A DNA stretch of 64,000 nucleotides from Lathyrus oleraceus (taxonomy: Eukaryota; Streptophyta; Magnoliopsida; Fabales; Fabaceae), in the NCBI RefSeq assembly GCF_024323335.1, contig NC_066583.1, forward strand, positions 416,590,031 through 416,654,030, written 5' to 3'. The stretch's first letter is position 1, and every line of letters begins with the position of its first letter. This document shows, in pieces, positions 1 to 11,213 of the stretch. A model generated the notes under the pieces. That model saw only the letters and a program-made list of their open reading frames with translations. It ran no database searches and was not told where the DNA came from. A program made the position numbers and the translations under genes.

Positions 1-910
1 GTCATTTATTTTTCAGCATTTACCTGCTTTATTGCATTGTGTACCTATCATTGTTGTGTCTGTTGGCTCTGCTGTTGGTTTGTTTGTTTGTTGGGATGGG
101 GTGTTCTATGAGAGATAAGCCCATTACCCAGGCTTGAGTGTACACACAAGTTTTAGAGTGGATAGTCATGAGGCTTGCGTGGCGTGTTGCTACGTTAAGT
201 CGTTCATGAAGACCCACATCCAGACGAGGTTTCTTTTGGATATATTATGTCCTATGGGTGTTCCATAACAGCAGATGTTCCTCTAGAAATCGTCGACTCT
301 GGTGACCATTTCCCAAAAACTCAGTCGAGGCCTCTCCTCCGAGACGTGATTATGTTAGCTCTGGTGGGCGCATTCTCGCTGATCAATCCGAGGACCCCGA
401 GACTGGGAACTTGCTATTAGGATGTCCTGTTGAGGGGAGTCAGTGGAGGTCTTTTTATCCCGTAATAATGCCAAACCTTCAGTGGTAAACGTATTATTCT
501 CGACCGAAGAGCCGAAGTTGACAAACTTATGTTCTTAGAACCTACCAGTGAGGGGCGGGCTAAATTCAGGAAACCTTAACCTCCAACCAACCAGGTTTTC
601 TGGAGCAGAGCTTTGATCTTGTATTATATTCTTTAGTGGGTTTCTCTTCAGACAGTGCAACCCGACAGATGTTCAAGCAGATACAGCAATCCTGATTCCC
701 ATGTCACATCATTGCATCACATCATTTTGCATTCATATCATTCAACACATGTTTATCTATTCCCAGTGGTTTATATCTTCTTCTTGATTCTAGTCGGGGT
801 TTTCTGGTACTTTTAAAAGGGATATTTTATCAAATGTGTGACTGGAATCAAGGGGGTAGAATGCCCTTTGGAATTGATAAACAAGTCATTGCATTTGCAT
901 ATCCATCAGC
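1..910 (+). other. Untranslated leader of element A
   Basis: No sustained reading frame is seen; the longest is about 60 codons on the opposite strand and is not convincing. The stretch precedes the gag frame. It is GT-rich at its start and has a run of ordinary non-repetitive sequence from 230 to 700. I see no ORF1 of the Ogre type here, although one could lie further upstream. Confidence 0.6.
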
Positions 911-3085
911 ATGTCTTGCATAACAGGTACTGCCGCAGTGTTCTCAGTTGTTTGGTGTTCCACTAGCAGGATAGCTGACTCAGGCATTCACCGGTACGGT
1001 ACCCGTAGAAACCACCAGATAGCAATGGAAAGCCTACAAGCAGAGCTCGCCGAGATGAAGATCCGCATGAACCAATTCATGGATGTGGTTCAAGGGGTGG
1101 CTCAGGGATAGCAAGAGCTCAGGCAGATGATGCAGAGGAATCCCGCCAGTACTCAACCAGAGACATTGACTGATCCTCCAACTGGAGAGGTTAACGGACC
1201 CAGTGGACTGGGGCCTACCCCGATCCTACTTGTCAACTCCGGTCAACAACCCGTCCATGATGACCAGGAGGATCAGTTCCCCTTGCTTTAGGAAGACTTT
1301 GGAATGAGTCATGGTATGGACCCTATGTTTCGGAGACTGGAAGAGAGGTTGAAGGCAGTGGAAGGACAGAATCCTCTGGGAGTAGACGTTGCTGACTTGG
1401 CATTGGTCGCAGGCGTGAGGGTGCCACCGAAATTCAAGGTCCCGATATTTGACAAATACAGTGGCAACTCTTGCCCAAAGACCCATGTGCAAGCCTACTT
1501 CCGTAAAATGGTTGCATACTCTGACGATGAAAAGTTGCTTATGTACTTTTTCCAGGATAGCCTAGCTGGGGCATCCCTGGAATGGTATATGAGGCTGGAC
1601 AGAGCCCACATCCGCTGCTGGAGGGATTTGGCTGAGGCTTTCGTGAAGCAGTATCAGTATAATGCAGACATGGCTCCGGACAGAACTCAACTTCAGAATC
1701 TGTCTCTTAAAGGCAATGAGTGCTTCAGGGAATACGCTCAACGCTGGAGGGAGACAGCTTCCCGTGTTCAACCTCCTATGTTGGAGAAGGAAATGGCTAA
1801 CATGTTCATGAACACTCTGCCCGGACCTTATTTGGAGCGCCTGGTGGATTGCAATGCCTCCAACTTTGCTGATGTAGTCTCTACCGGAGAGAGGGTGGAG
1901 AATTACCTGAAGACATACAAGACCCAGAGTGGAGGTGGATCTTCATCAGGGGTGAAGAAGTCGTTCATTCAAGGACAGAAGAGGAGAGAGGGGGATGCAA
2001 ATGCCATATCTTCTTATCAGAACAGGGATAACCGGAGGAATAACTTTCAGAACTATCATCAGCAACCGTATGTTGCGGCTGTGACCATTCCAGCTGCAGC
2101 ACCACTACAACAACAACAACCCCAGCGTCAACCAGCTCAGTACCAACCACAACAATCGGGTAACAGACTCGCTTATCAACAGAGGCAAAGGATGATGGAC
2201 CGGCGTTTCGACACTCTTCCAATGTCGTACGCTCAGCTACTTTCTAGTCTTCAACAACTACAACTTGTACAGTTACGCACTCTGGCTCCTCCCGTTGGTA
2301 GACTTCCGATGGGTTACGACACCAACGCTAGGTGTAGCTTCCACTCTGGGGCACCTGGCCACAATATTGAGAACTGCAAAGCTTTTAAGCACGTAGTTCA
2401 TGACCTCATAGATTCAAAGGCCATCGACCTTGCACCGGCTCCGAATGTCGTCAACAATCCCATGCCCCAGCATGGTGGTGCAAATGTTAATATGATGGAA
2501 GGGGAAGCCAAATCCGTCAAAGATACGTTGAAGTTGAAGACTCCGTTGTCGGATATCAAGGGATACTTGTTGAAGGCCGATGTTTTCCCCGGTTGTGGGA
2601 AGGGTTGTTTGGATTGTGCTACTTAGAGTGGAGGTTGTTTGAAGCTACAGCAGGGTATCCAGGTCTTGCTCGACAAAGGTATCCTCCAGGTTAAAGATTT
2701 GTCTGTCCAAGAGTCTGCGAAAGGGGTTGAGGAAAAAGTGTTTGAAGATGCTACTGATGAATTCGCAGATGTTGTTCCTACTGATTATGTAATCCATGAT
2801 GATGTTGTCGCTGATATTCCAAACATGGCGTTTGATTTTGATGTACTTGCTGAACTTGGTTCCGATGTTTCGGATGTGTGTACTTCAGCACTTCAGACTC
2901 GTCAGGGGCCGATTACTTTCTCCAGTGCTGGTATCATTCAGTATGGCCAGGTCTCTGCGGTCAACGATGAAGATGGGGATAGCGATTGCGACATCGATAA
3001 CTGGGTGCGTCCGAGGATCCCAGGTGAAGTCATCAACAATTGGTCTTCTGAGGAGATTGTCCAAGTCACTTTTTTGGAGGAGTAA
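911..3085 (+). pseudogene. gag of element A, broken by in-frame stops, protease region missing
   Basis: One frame runs from ATG 911 to TAA 3083-3085 with three in-frame TAG codons (1109, 1289, 2624). The best stretch is 1304-2626 (440 codons). It contains a retrotransposon-gag helical domain (about residues 45-210 of that stretch, around the WYMRLD and EYAQRWRE motifs), a Gln/Pro-rich linker, and a zinc-knuckle-like CSFHSGAPGHNIENC near residue 343. After 2626 the frame continues with a gag-tail motif and then acidic sequence ending in a conserved NNWSSEE segment. In the related copy at 47282-50568 a protease of about 200 codons lies between these two parts; here it is absent. Gag would package the element RNA in a virus-like particle. 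The terminal TAA overlaps the donor of the following intron. Confidence 0.85.
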
Positions 3086-3333
3086 TTTTCTTTGTTTGTT
3101 CATGCATATCCAAGTCTTACGTTCCGCCCAAGGCGTAATGACTCATTGTAGGGCTCATCTATGTGGATACCTGCATTTTTTATCATAAATAAAGGACGTC
3201 TTTTTGCATTCAAATATTTTGTTCACTGTCTTTCTATTTTTGCAGTTTTTGAAAATCAAAAAATATTTGGCAATGTTTTGTTTAGTTTTTACTCTTTGTT
3301 CACACTCATAAGCACATACCATCACTCATGCAG
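3082..3333 (+). other. Putative Ogre-type intron between gag-pro and RT
   Basis: The donor GTAATT begins inside the stop codon that ends the gag frame (GT at 3082). The acceptor is tcatgcAG at 3332-3333, preceded by a T-rich tract. Length is 252 bases. Splicing would join a codon split 2+1 and enter the downstream frame, with codons starting at 3335, exactly as read in the RT exon. Spliced introns at this position are established for Ogre elements. The exact boundaries here are inferred from the matching copies at 11668 and 50565. Confidence 0.7.
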
Positions 3334-5760
3334 ATGCACGTCACCGGATCCTATTGATAACGGTTCTGCTATGGCTCACTTCGACTTTGAAAATCCAATC
3401 TTTCAAGCTGAAGAAGAGGGTGATGAAGACTGTGAACTCCCTGAAGAACTTACCAGGTTATTAAAACAGGAGGAAATGGTCATTCAACCGCATCAAGAGT
3501 TTGTTGAAGTGATTAATCTCGGCACCGAGGACGCCAAGAGAGAATCAAGATAGGGGTTGCTTTGGAAGATAATCTGAAGAAAGGGCTGATTGAATTGCTG
3601 CAAGAATATGTTGACATCTTCGCTTGGTCTTATCAGGACATGCCAGGGCTTGACACAGATATTGTGGTACACCGTTTGCCTCTCAAAGAAGGTTGTCCTC
3701 CGGTCAAGCAGAAGCTCAGAAGAACAAGACCAGAGATGGCTGTCAAGATAAAGGAAGAAGTGCAAAAACAGTTGGATGCAGGGTTTCTAGCAGTCACAAA
3801 TTATCCGCCATGGGTTGTAAATATCGTCCCAGTACCTAAGAAGGATGGAAAGGTATGGATGTGTGTTGACTACCAGGATCTGAACAGAGCTAGTCCTAAA
3901 GATGATTTCCCATTACCTCACATCGACGTTTTGGTGGATAACACAGCTCAGTTCTTGGTATTCTCCTTCATGGATGGATTTTCTGGCTATGATCAAATTA
4001 AGATGGCACCAGAACACATGGAGAAGACAACATTCATAACCCCATGGGGCACCTTCTGCTACAAGGTGATGCCGTTTGGTCTGAAAAATGTCGGAGCAAC
4101 ATATCAACGAGCGATGGTGACTCTTTTCCATGATATGATTCATCATGAAATCGAGGTTTATGTTGATGATATGATTGCCAAATCTCAGACGGAAGAAGAA
4201 CATTTGGTGAATTTGCAGAAATTGTTTGAGCGTTTGAGAAAATTCAAGCTAAGGCTTAATCCGAACAAGTGTACTTTTGGGGTGAGATCTGGAAAATTAT
4301 TGGGTTTTATTGTTAGTGAAAAAGGGATTGAGGTGGATCCGGCCAAAGTGAAAGCGATACAGGAAATGCCTGAGCCAAGAACAGAGAAACAAGTCTGTGG
4401 TTTCTTAGGGAGGTTGAACTACATTGCAAGGTTCATCTCTCACCTAACAGTCACGTGCGAGCCAATATTCAAATTGCTGAGAAAATATCAGGCTATCAGG
4501 TGGAATGATGATTGCCAAAGGGCTTTCGAGAAGATAAAAGAGTATTTGCAGAATCCTCATATCCTTATGCCTCCCGTCCCAGGGAGACCGCTGATTATGT
4601 ATTTGACAGTACTAGACAATTCCATGGGTTGTGTTCTCGATCAACACGACGAGACAGGTAGGAAAGAGCATGCCATCTACTACCTGAGTAAGAAATTCAC
4701 AGATTGCGAGTCGAGATACTCGATGCTTGAAAAGACATGTTGTGCACTTGCATGGGCTGCTAAGCGTTTGAGACAATACATGTTGTCTCACACAACCTTA
4801 CTGATCTCCAAGATGGATCCAGTCAAATACATATTCGAGAAGCCAGCTCTCACCGGAAGGGTTGCTCGTTGGCAAATGGTACTGATAGAGTACGATATCC
4901 AGTATACATCCCAGAAAGCCATCAAAGGGAGTATTCTGTCAGACTATCTTGCTCAGCAGCCGATTCATGATTATGAGCCGATGAAGTTTGATTTTCCAGA
5001 TGAAGACATCATGTTCCTAAAGATGAAAGACTGTGAAGATCCAGTTGTCGAGGAGGGACCTGATCCAGACGAAAAGTGGACTTTGTTGTTTGATGGGGTT
5101 GTCAATGCCAGAGGAAGTGGAATTGGCGCTGTCATTACTACTCCGAAAGGTGCCCACATGCCTTTCACCGCTCATCTGACTTTTGAGTGCACAAATAATG
5201 AAGCTGAGTATGAAGCCTGTATCTTGGGTATTGAGCAAGCCATTGATTTGAGAATCAAGACTCTGGACATCTTCGGAGATTCAGCTCTAGTGATCAATCA
5301 AGTGAATGGTGATTGGAACACCCTCCAGCCCAATCTGGTCCCTTACAGAGATTACACGAGAAGACTATTGACTTTCTTCATAACAGTAAAGTTGTATCAC
5401 GTACCTCGTGATGAGAACCAGATGGCAGATGCTCTTGCCACCCTATCCTCCATGATCAACGTGATTCGGTGGAACCACGTTCCCAGGAACGATGTGATGC
5501 GCCTCGACAGGGCCGCGTATGTGTTTGCTGCTGAACTGGTAGTTGACGACAAGCCCTGGTATCACGACATCAAGCGCTTTCTGAAGTATCAAGAGTACCC
5601 TGCAGGGGCATCCAACAATGATAGAAAGACTTTGAGAAGATTGGCAGGCAGTTTCTTCTTGAACAAAGACGATGTGTTGTATAAGAGGAACTTCGACATG
5701 GTTTTGCTCAGATGCGTGGATAGACACGAAGTAGACATGTTAATGCAGGAAGTTCATTAA
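3334..5760 (+). pseudogene. Reverse transcriptase, RNase H and archaeal-type RNase H of element A
   Basis: The exon opens with an acidic linker (to 3553) and is then shifted by one base near 3540-3550 relative to the long frame 3562-5760 (732 codons). Within that frame the RT core spans about residues 45-290, with VDYQDLNRASPKDDFPLP, FMDGFSGYDQIKM and catalytic YVDD near residue 200. The RT-linked RNase H follows (about 340-450, YLTVLDNSMGCVL). A second RNase H spans about 500-630 with acidic residues in LLFDG, NNEAEYEA, GDSALVI and ADALAT; this is the Tat-lineage aRNH. A TAA at 5758 ends the frame where integrase should continue. Without the frameshift and stop this would be one pol polyprotein. 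Confidence 0.9.
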
Positions 5761-6793
5761 GGCTCCTTCGGTACTCATGCCGGCGGACATGCAATGGCTA
5801 GCTGGATATTACTGGATAACCATGGAATCTGATTGTTTCAAATATGCTCGGAAGTGTCATAAATGCCAGATTTATGCTGATAAGGTACATGTGTCGCCAA
5901 ATCCTTTGAATGTGATGTCTTCGCCGTGACCTTTTGCTATGTGGGGCATCGATATGATTGGAAAGATTGAGCCGACTGCCTCCAATGGGCATCGCTTCAT
6001 CCTTGTTGCCATCGACTATTTCACCAAGTGGGTCGAAGCAGCATCGTTCGCGAATGTCACCAGACATGTGGTTGCCCGTTTCATCAAGAAAGAAATCATT
6101 TGTCGCTATGGGATTCTTGAAAGAATCATTACTGATAATGGTTCTAATCTCAACAACAAAATGATGAAGGAGTTGTGCCAGAACTTCAACATTCAGCATC
6201 ACAATTCTTCCCATTACCGCCCTAAGATGAACGGTGTTGTTGAGGCGGCAAATAAGAACATAAAGAAGATTGTGCAGAAGATGGTCGTTATATACAGAGA
6301 TTGGCATGAGATGCTACCCTTCGCCTTGCATGGGTACCGTACTTTAGTACGTACATCGACCGGGGCAACCCCTTACTCCCTTGTGTATGGTATGGAAGCA
6401 GTCCTACCTGTTGAAGTGGAGATTCCTTCTCTAAGAGTCCTGTTGGATGTCAAGTTAGACGAAGCTGAATGGATTCGGACAAAGTTCAATGAGTTGAGTC
6501 TTATCAAAGAGAAGCGAATGGTAGCCATTTGTCATGGGCAGTTGTATCAGAGTCGGATGAAGAGAGCCTTTGATCAGAAAGTGCATCCTCGATGCTTCCA
6601 GGTCGGAGATTTGGTGTTGAAAAGGATCCTTCCTCCTCAGACAGATCACAGGGGCAAGTGGACTCCTAACTATGATGGACCGTATATTGTCACCAAGGTT
6701 TTTGATGGTGGGGCCTTAATGCTTGCAACTATGGATGGTGAAAACTTCACTTCCCCTGTGAACTCAGACGCAGTTAAAAAATACTTCGCATAA
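5761..6793 (+). pseudogene. Integrase of element A
   Basis: The zinc-binding HHCC region (HAGGH, then CFKYARKCHKC) is split across two frames by a frameshift near 5800, and a TGA falls near 5929 just before the core. The open part 5939-6793 (284 codons) holds the catalytic triad: D in GIDMIG (residue 5), D in TDNGS (about 65) and E in GVVEAAN (about 101), in the DD(35)E-like arrangement. A C-terminal segment GDLVLKR...GPYIVTKVF follows and ends at AVKKYFA. The enzyme would insert the cDNA into the host genome. This copy is inactive. Confidence 0.88.
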
Positions 6794-8216
6794 AATAGAC
6801 TCGCTGGACAGTAAAAAGAATAATCCAGGCAAAAATGGGCATCCCGACGAACTAAGAAAATGAAAAGGTTCAGGCAAAAATTAGGGATTAAAAATGAAAA
6901 GATCGTACACCCGGTAAGTTGAAAACCTGAAAAGGCAACTTAGGCAAAAATGGGTATCCCGGTGGATTGAAAACCCAAAAAGGGCGATCCAGGCAAAAAT
7001 TAGGGATTAAACGAATGACTGCGTTCTGAGTAGTTCTGAATCTCATCTCGTGTCAATGACTGGAAACTTTTGAAGGATAGGAAACAGTCCAATCACTCTT
7101 TTCAAAAAGCTGATCATCTGGAGGATCTTGAAGAGGAGCAAGTCATAGCAGAATTGGAACCCAATAGAAATCCATTTCACATTGCCATTAGATTAATTTA
7201 TGTTTTTAACTTTTGTGCGATTACCTCTTTCCAGGGATTGCTTCCTGATGTAAATGCCTATTCAGAGGCCATTCAATCAATAAAATCATGTTATTCAGTA
7301 TATCTCTGTTTTCATTTTCATTTTACTGTTTTGTTTGCAAAAATGACTTCCGAATTTTTGATAAACATTGCATCATGAAACATAAGAGCTTTACAGGTAC
7401 ATGCTTAATAAACATTTAAAATTGATGTAAGTGTTAAGTGCTTTAGATCGTCTATTCAGAACAGGTACCCTCGGGGAATTTCCTTAAGGTTCCCAGCCGA
7501 TGATCGCGAATGTTTTCCCCCAACAGTCGAAGTTGGTATCTTATCCCTGCAGAGCTGATCAGAGCATTGGGTTCTTCGATTCCCAGCAGGCTCTCACTAT
7601 TGTACCTCCCCCAAGCGGTTGTTTCAGAATATACACTCCCCAGTAGAGTTGACAGTGCCAGACTATATATCCCCAGCGGAGTTGACAGTGCCAGACTGTA
7701 TCTTCCCAGCAGAAGCGGCTGCTCTTCAGGGTTCGATGCCAGATCGATGATCTCGACGCCAGATCCATGGTCTCTTTCCTTGAAGCAGAATCTCGGTACC
7801 GTATCGGTGTTTGCTTCCCCTGCTAAGTCGTCTCTCTCGCAGATTATGGTTGCCAGAACCACTATCGCTTTCCCCAACAGCAGGTTTTCAGTGCCGTTCT
7901 CTCCCTAGTCAGAGTCTCGGTATTTCGTCATTGCTAGAACACCGTGTGGCGGGTCATTTCCCCACAGAGTTCTTTGCGTTGTGCATCTCCAACAGCCTTG
8001 CCAGGGTCCAGAAGATGGTGATCATTTCCCCAGCAGATTCCCTTGCCTCGGCTTGGCATTCTACCCAGTATTTCGCATCCCTGCATGTAGAATCATATTG
8101 CATTGCATCCTCCCAAATCGCGTAGCATTTCCATTTTCATTGAGCATTACGCCATTGAAAAATTCAAACATACGCATGTAAGCATAAAACATTCTTGGTA
8201 TCCCAAGTGGTAAGCC
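6794..8216 (+). other. 3' untranslated region of element A with short repeats
   Basis: After the integrase stop, a loosely repeated block built on aggcaaaaattagggatta occurs at about 6830-7010. A duplicated segment of about 45 bases (gagttgacagtgccagact, at 7645 and 7680) follows. Several ORFs of 60-140 codons exist on both strands at 7450-8180, but they overlap each other in many frames and match nothing I recognise. I regard this as the hypervariable 3' UTR typical of Tat elements. Confidence 0.65.
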
Positions 8217-8595
8217 AGAAGTTTTTTTCGGTATTCAGACCGAAGTGGCGTTCAGGCCAGTTTTTCCGGTATTCAAACCGAAGTGGCATTCAGGCCAATT
8301 TTCCGATGTTCAGATCGAAGAAGTTTCCGACATTCAGGTCGATGCAACTTGTGGCATTCAGGCCAGTTTCCGGTATTCAGACCGAAGTGGCATTCAGGCC
8401 AGTTTCCGGTATTCAGATCGAAGTGGCGTTCAGGCCAGTTTTCCGATGTTCAGATCGAAGAAGTTTCCGACATTCAGGTCGACGCAACTTGTGGCATTCA
8501 GGCCAGCCTCTCGGTGTTCAGATCGATATTAATAATCTCATATCTTTCGATGCTCAAATCAAAGTCATTTCCAATATTCAGACTGATGAGCGGCA
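8217..8595 (+). repeat. 36-bp minisatellite array in the 3' UTR of element A
   Basis: Variants of a unit of about 36 bases containing ggtattcagaccgaagtgg and cattcaggcc are repeated, with a larger duplicated block (cgatgttcagatcgaag... then gtggcattcaggccag) at about 8300-8367 and 8440-8505. Because 36 is a multiple of three and the unit has no stop in any forward frame, all three forward frames stay open. Tat 3' UTRs are known to spawn satellite repeats. Confidence 0.8.
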
Positions 8596-8848
8596 TTCAG
8601 GCCATGGTTATTTTTGTGTTACCATTTATTTTGGTATCCAGGTTAACATTCTTTTTCGGTATTCAGACTGACTCTCACCGTACCAGACGGATTCTTCTTT
8701 CAAGACCACCTCTTTGACGATTCTGACAGGCATTGTTACTTCACTTCACTTCAGTGCAAATTTTCAGGCTTTTATTGTATTCAATCCCTTGATACCTCGA
8801 AAGTGCGAAAGTCGCTGCTATCTTCTTTTCGGATCTCCAGTTGATTGA

Positions 8849-8859
8849 ATAGGGGCAGC
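8849..8859 (+). promoter_or_regulatory. Polypurine tract of element A
   Basis: The purine-rich ataggggcagc lies directly before the LTR start TGTAATACC at 8860. This is the expected place for priming of plus-strand DNA. It is only partly polypurine, so the assignment rests mainly on position. Confidence 0.55.
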
Positions 8860-10931
8860 TGTAATACCTCAAAATTTTCCCCCCTCATTCATGCATTCAT
8901 TTTTAGGTCATTTAACATTTCATATTGCATTGCATCATATCAATCAGAATCAGATCCAAGAAGCTTGAACGTCATCCAAGACACTTTGTGGGTTCTATCT
9001 GAGTGATCAGTCAACACAAGGGAATGACTTGAGTAACTTCCAACATGTTCAAATGGGGTCTACTTATCGTTCAAAACTCTAATCTTGAAGGAGCAAAAGA
9101 GATGTCATGCTCACTAGGCGAGCAGCAGGGTTCGTTTAGCGAATCTGAACTGTCATACTCGTTAGGCGAGCAAATTCTTTGCTAGGCGAAGCGTACGCAT
9201 TTTTGAAAAATATAACAGCAGAATCTTGGACTTGGACCTCTCATTTGAGCCCACCAAGCCACGAAAATCAGGTTATAAATTCTAGACTTCCATCTCCAAA
9301 AGGGAGGAAGCTGAACAAAACCTAGAGAGAGAACAAAGAGAGAGATTCTAATTAATTCAGAGCAGCCTCCAGAGACTGAAGGGAACTCATCTGCAAAAAA
9401 CCAATTCCCTCCCATATAAACCCTAAGATTGTTCCGCAAACCAACCGCACAATTCAATTTCACTCGATCTCTCCAATCAGGTTTGCCTTATTCCCATTAT
9501 TTTATGCCTTCAATTTGAAATTTCTAAATGTATGAGGTATTATGGTGAATTTGAAAGAGTGGGTATCGTTCGGTTTTGCCCACGGGTTTAGATATGCATG
9601 AATGTGTAAAACAACGCCTCGAATGTTTAATCGTTTAATTTCTGAAATGTGTGCCATAGGGTTTGGGGTTACCGAAATCGTACTGTTATCCATGGAAAAT
9701 TCAGAACCCGCAGGCATTCGCTAGCCGCATCGCTAGGTGAGCCTGCAGCGACGCTTCGCTAAGCCTTCTCTAGGCGAAGCAGTAGCGATCGCGATAGTAG
9801 CTTTTTTCTGTTTGCTCTCCAATCTGGGTTATGTTCGTTATGGCATGTTTTCTATTGCGTCCGTGCACTGTTCACCTGACACTGTTGTTGCTATGATTCT
9901 TCTGTTTGGTGCAACTCTTGATTGCTCCCTATCTTGTTTCTTTAACCTATTTGTTGAGTTTTTTGTGAGGGCTCACATGACTCCTGAAAGGATAGCTTAC
10001 TTGGCATTCCACTTTATTTGTGGGATACCATTTGGAGATTTATTCCGATTACCTGTATTGACTTGCTTTCTTTGATGGTGCCAGCTTGAGAGATCTCTGG
10101 GTTTCTTATTTCTTTAGCTGTTATTACTTCAGATCTTTATCCGTGTGGTAGACCTCTTGATCCCTTTATCTTTCCCGCATTTTACCGCTTTCTTAGCTGG
10201 AAGACCTCGATAGGAGGCAATTTTTTCTTTTGTTTGTTTACTTTTGTGCCCAAAGACCTCCAAAAGGAGGCACCAGTGCTAAAGACCTCCACGAAGAGGC
10301 AATTGGCGGATAAAAGGGATTAGTAATCAACCCCTCGTTATTCAGTGTGTCGTTCTTTATGCTCGCACTACGTGCTGGTGCTTCAGAACAAAAGCCCAAG
10401 ATCTTTTGTCCGGTCAGTCAGTGGAGAGGGTTCCACCTTTCTGAATCCCCACTTTTTGTCATGAGCTCACCCTGTCCAGGGTTAAGAGCTATGAGGTCTT
10501 ATCCTCATTACCCTTTTGATCTGCTCACCCTGACGTTCAATGTCAGTGGTTAAGAGCCCATTTGATTACCTATTCCATGGCTTGTTTGTCGAGGTTGATA
10601 TGACCCCTCTTGACTAAAGCCCTACCCATGTAGGTTTGAGCCCCCTTGGTGGCATTTTACTTTATGCATGTTTGTTTTGTATGGTGTGACCGTCTCCCCA
10701 TAGGATTGCTAGGCTTCGTATAGTCTCTCGTTTGCATGTCAATTAAGGTAGCACTGTTCCTTCGTCTAGGACTTCCTTTTTTGCATGAGCATTCCTAAAA
10801 CCCAAACAAACTCATTGTTTTTTCTTCTCCTAAGAACACGTTAACTCCTTCTACTACAGGCGAGTAAGTCTCCAAAGGTCGAGCATCCGGTAGATTGCGT
10901 AGTAATGTCGTTCATCTAAAAAACACAACCC

Positions 10932-11125
10932 TTAACCCGTAGTTAGCCGAACTACGGTTTGCTTTGATTCTCATTCCAGATGAGATACATAGGCATAAGA
11001 CGCGATGTCTTAGCGAGCACACTCCTCTTTAACCCATAGGTAGCCGAGCTACGAAGACTCTGATTCTCATATCCAGATGAGATACGTATGCAGTGGATGT
11101 GATATCCGTGCGAGTCATTTTCTTT
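10932..11125 (+). repeat. Tandem duplication of about 97 bp in the LTR of element A
   Basis: Two diverged copies start with ttaaccc at 10932 and 11029, each followed by tagccga.ctacg, a gattctcat..cagatgagatac block and a gatgt...gcgag block. The first copy contains a perfect 7-bp hairpin CGTAGTT/AACTACG with loop AGCCG (10938-10956). Confidence 0.7.
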
Positions 11126-11197
11126 TGACCCCCTCTTTTAGCAAATAGTACATTAGATAAACCCACACCCTTTAGACAAGAACCACAAGAGTGGATC

Positions 11198-11213
11198 CCG
11201 TAGAGTACTACGG
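11198..11213 (+). promoter_or_regulatory. LTR-end hairpin, stem CCGTAG/CTACGG, loop AGTA (element A)
   Basis: A perfect 6-bp stem with loop AGTA lies 146 bases before TGGCGACTC (11359) and just before GGGTGCTAATACCTTC. The same layout with different but still complementary stems occurs at 36410, 17540, 52762 and 58537. Its function is unknown. Confidence 0.6.

Noticed and set aside
3161..3330. Coding potential in frame with the RT exon upstream of the acceptor
   Set aside because: The frame is open by chance across the AT-rich intron; similarity to other copies starts only after 3334.
7450..8181. Overlapping ORFs of 66-141 codons on both strands downstream of integrase A
   Set aside because: They overlap in many frames, lie in repeated 3' UTR, and match no domain I recognise.
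8217..8595. CRISPR-like look of regularly repeated 36-bp units
   Set aside because: No unique spacers; the units are contiguous diverged copies in plant DNA.
8195..8717. Three overlapping forward ORFs with repeated peptide motifs
   Set aside because: Produced by a stop-free 36-bp repeat. There is no unique N- or C-terminal domain.
9737..10075. 112-codon hydrophobic ORF in the LTR of A
   Set aside because: Lies within a non-coding LTR and shows no homology. Hydrophobicity follows from T-rich codons.
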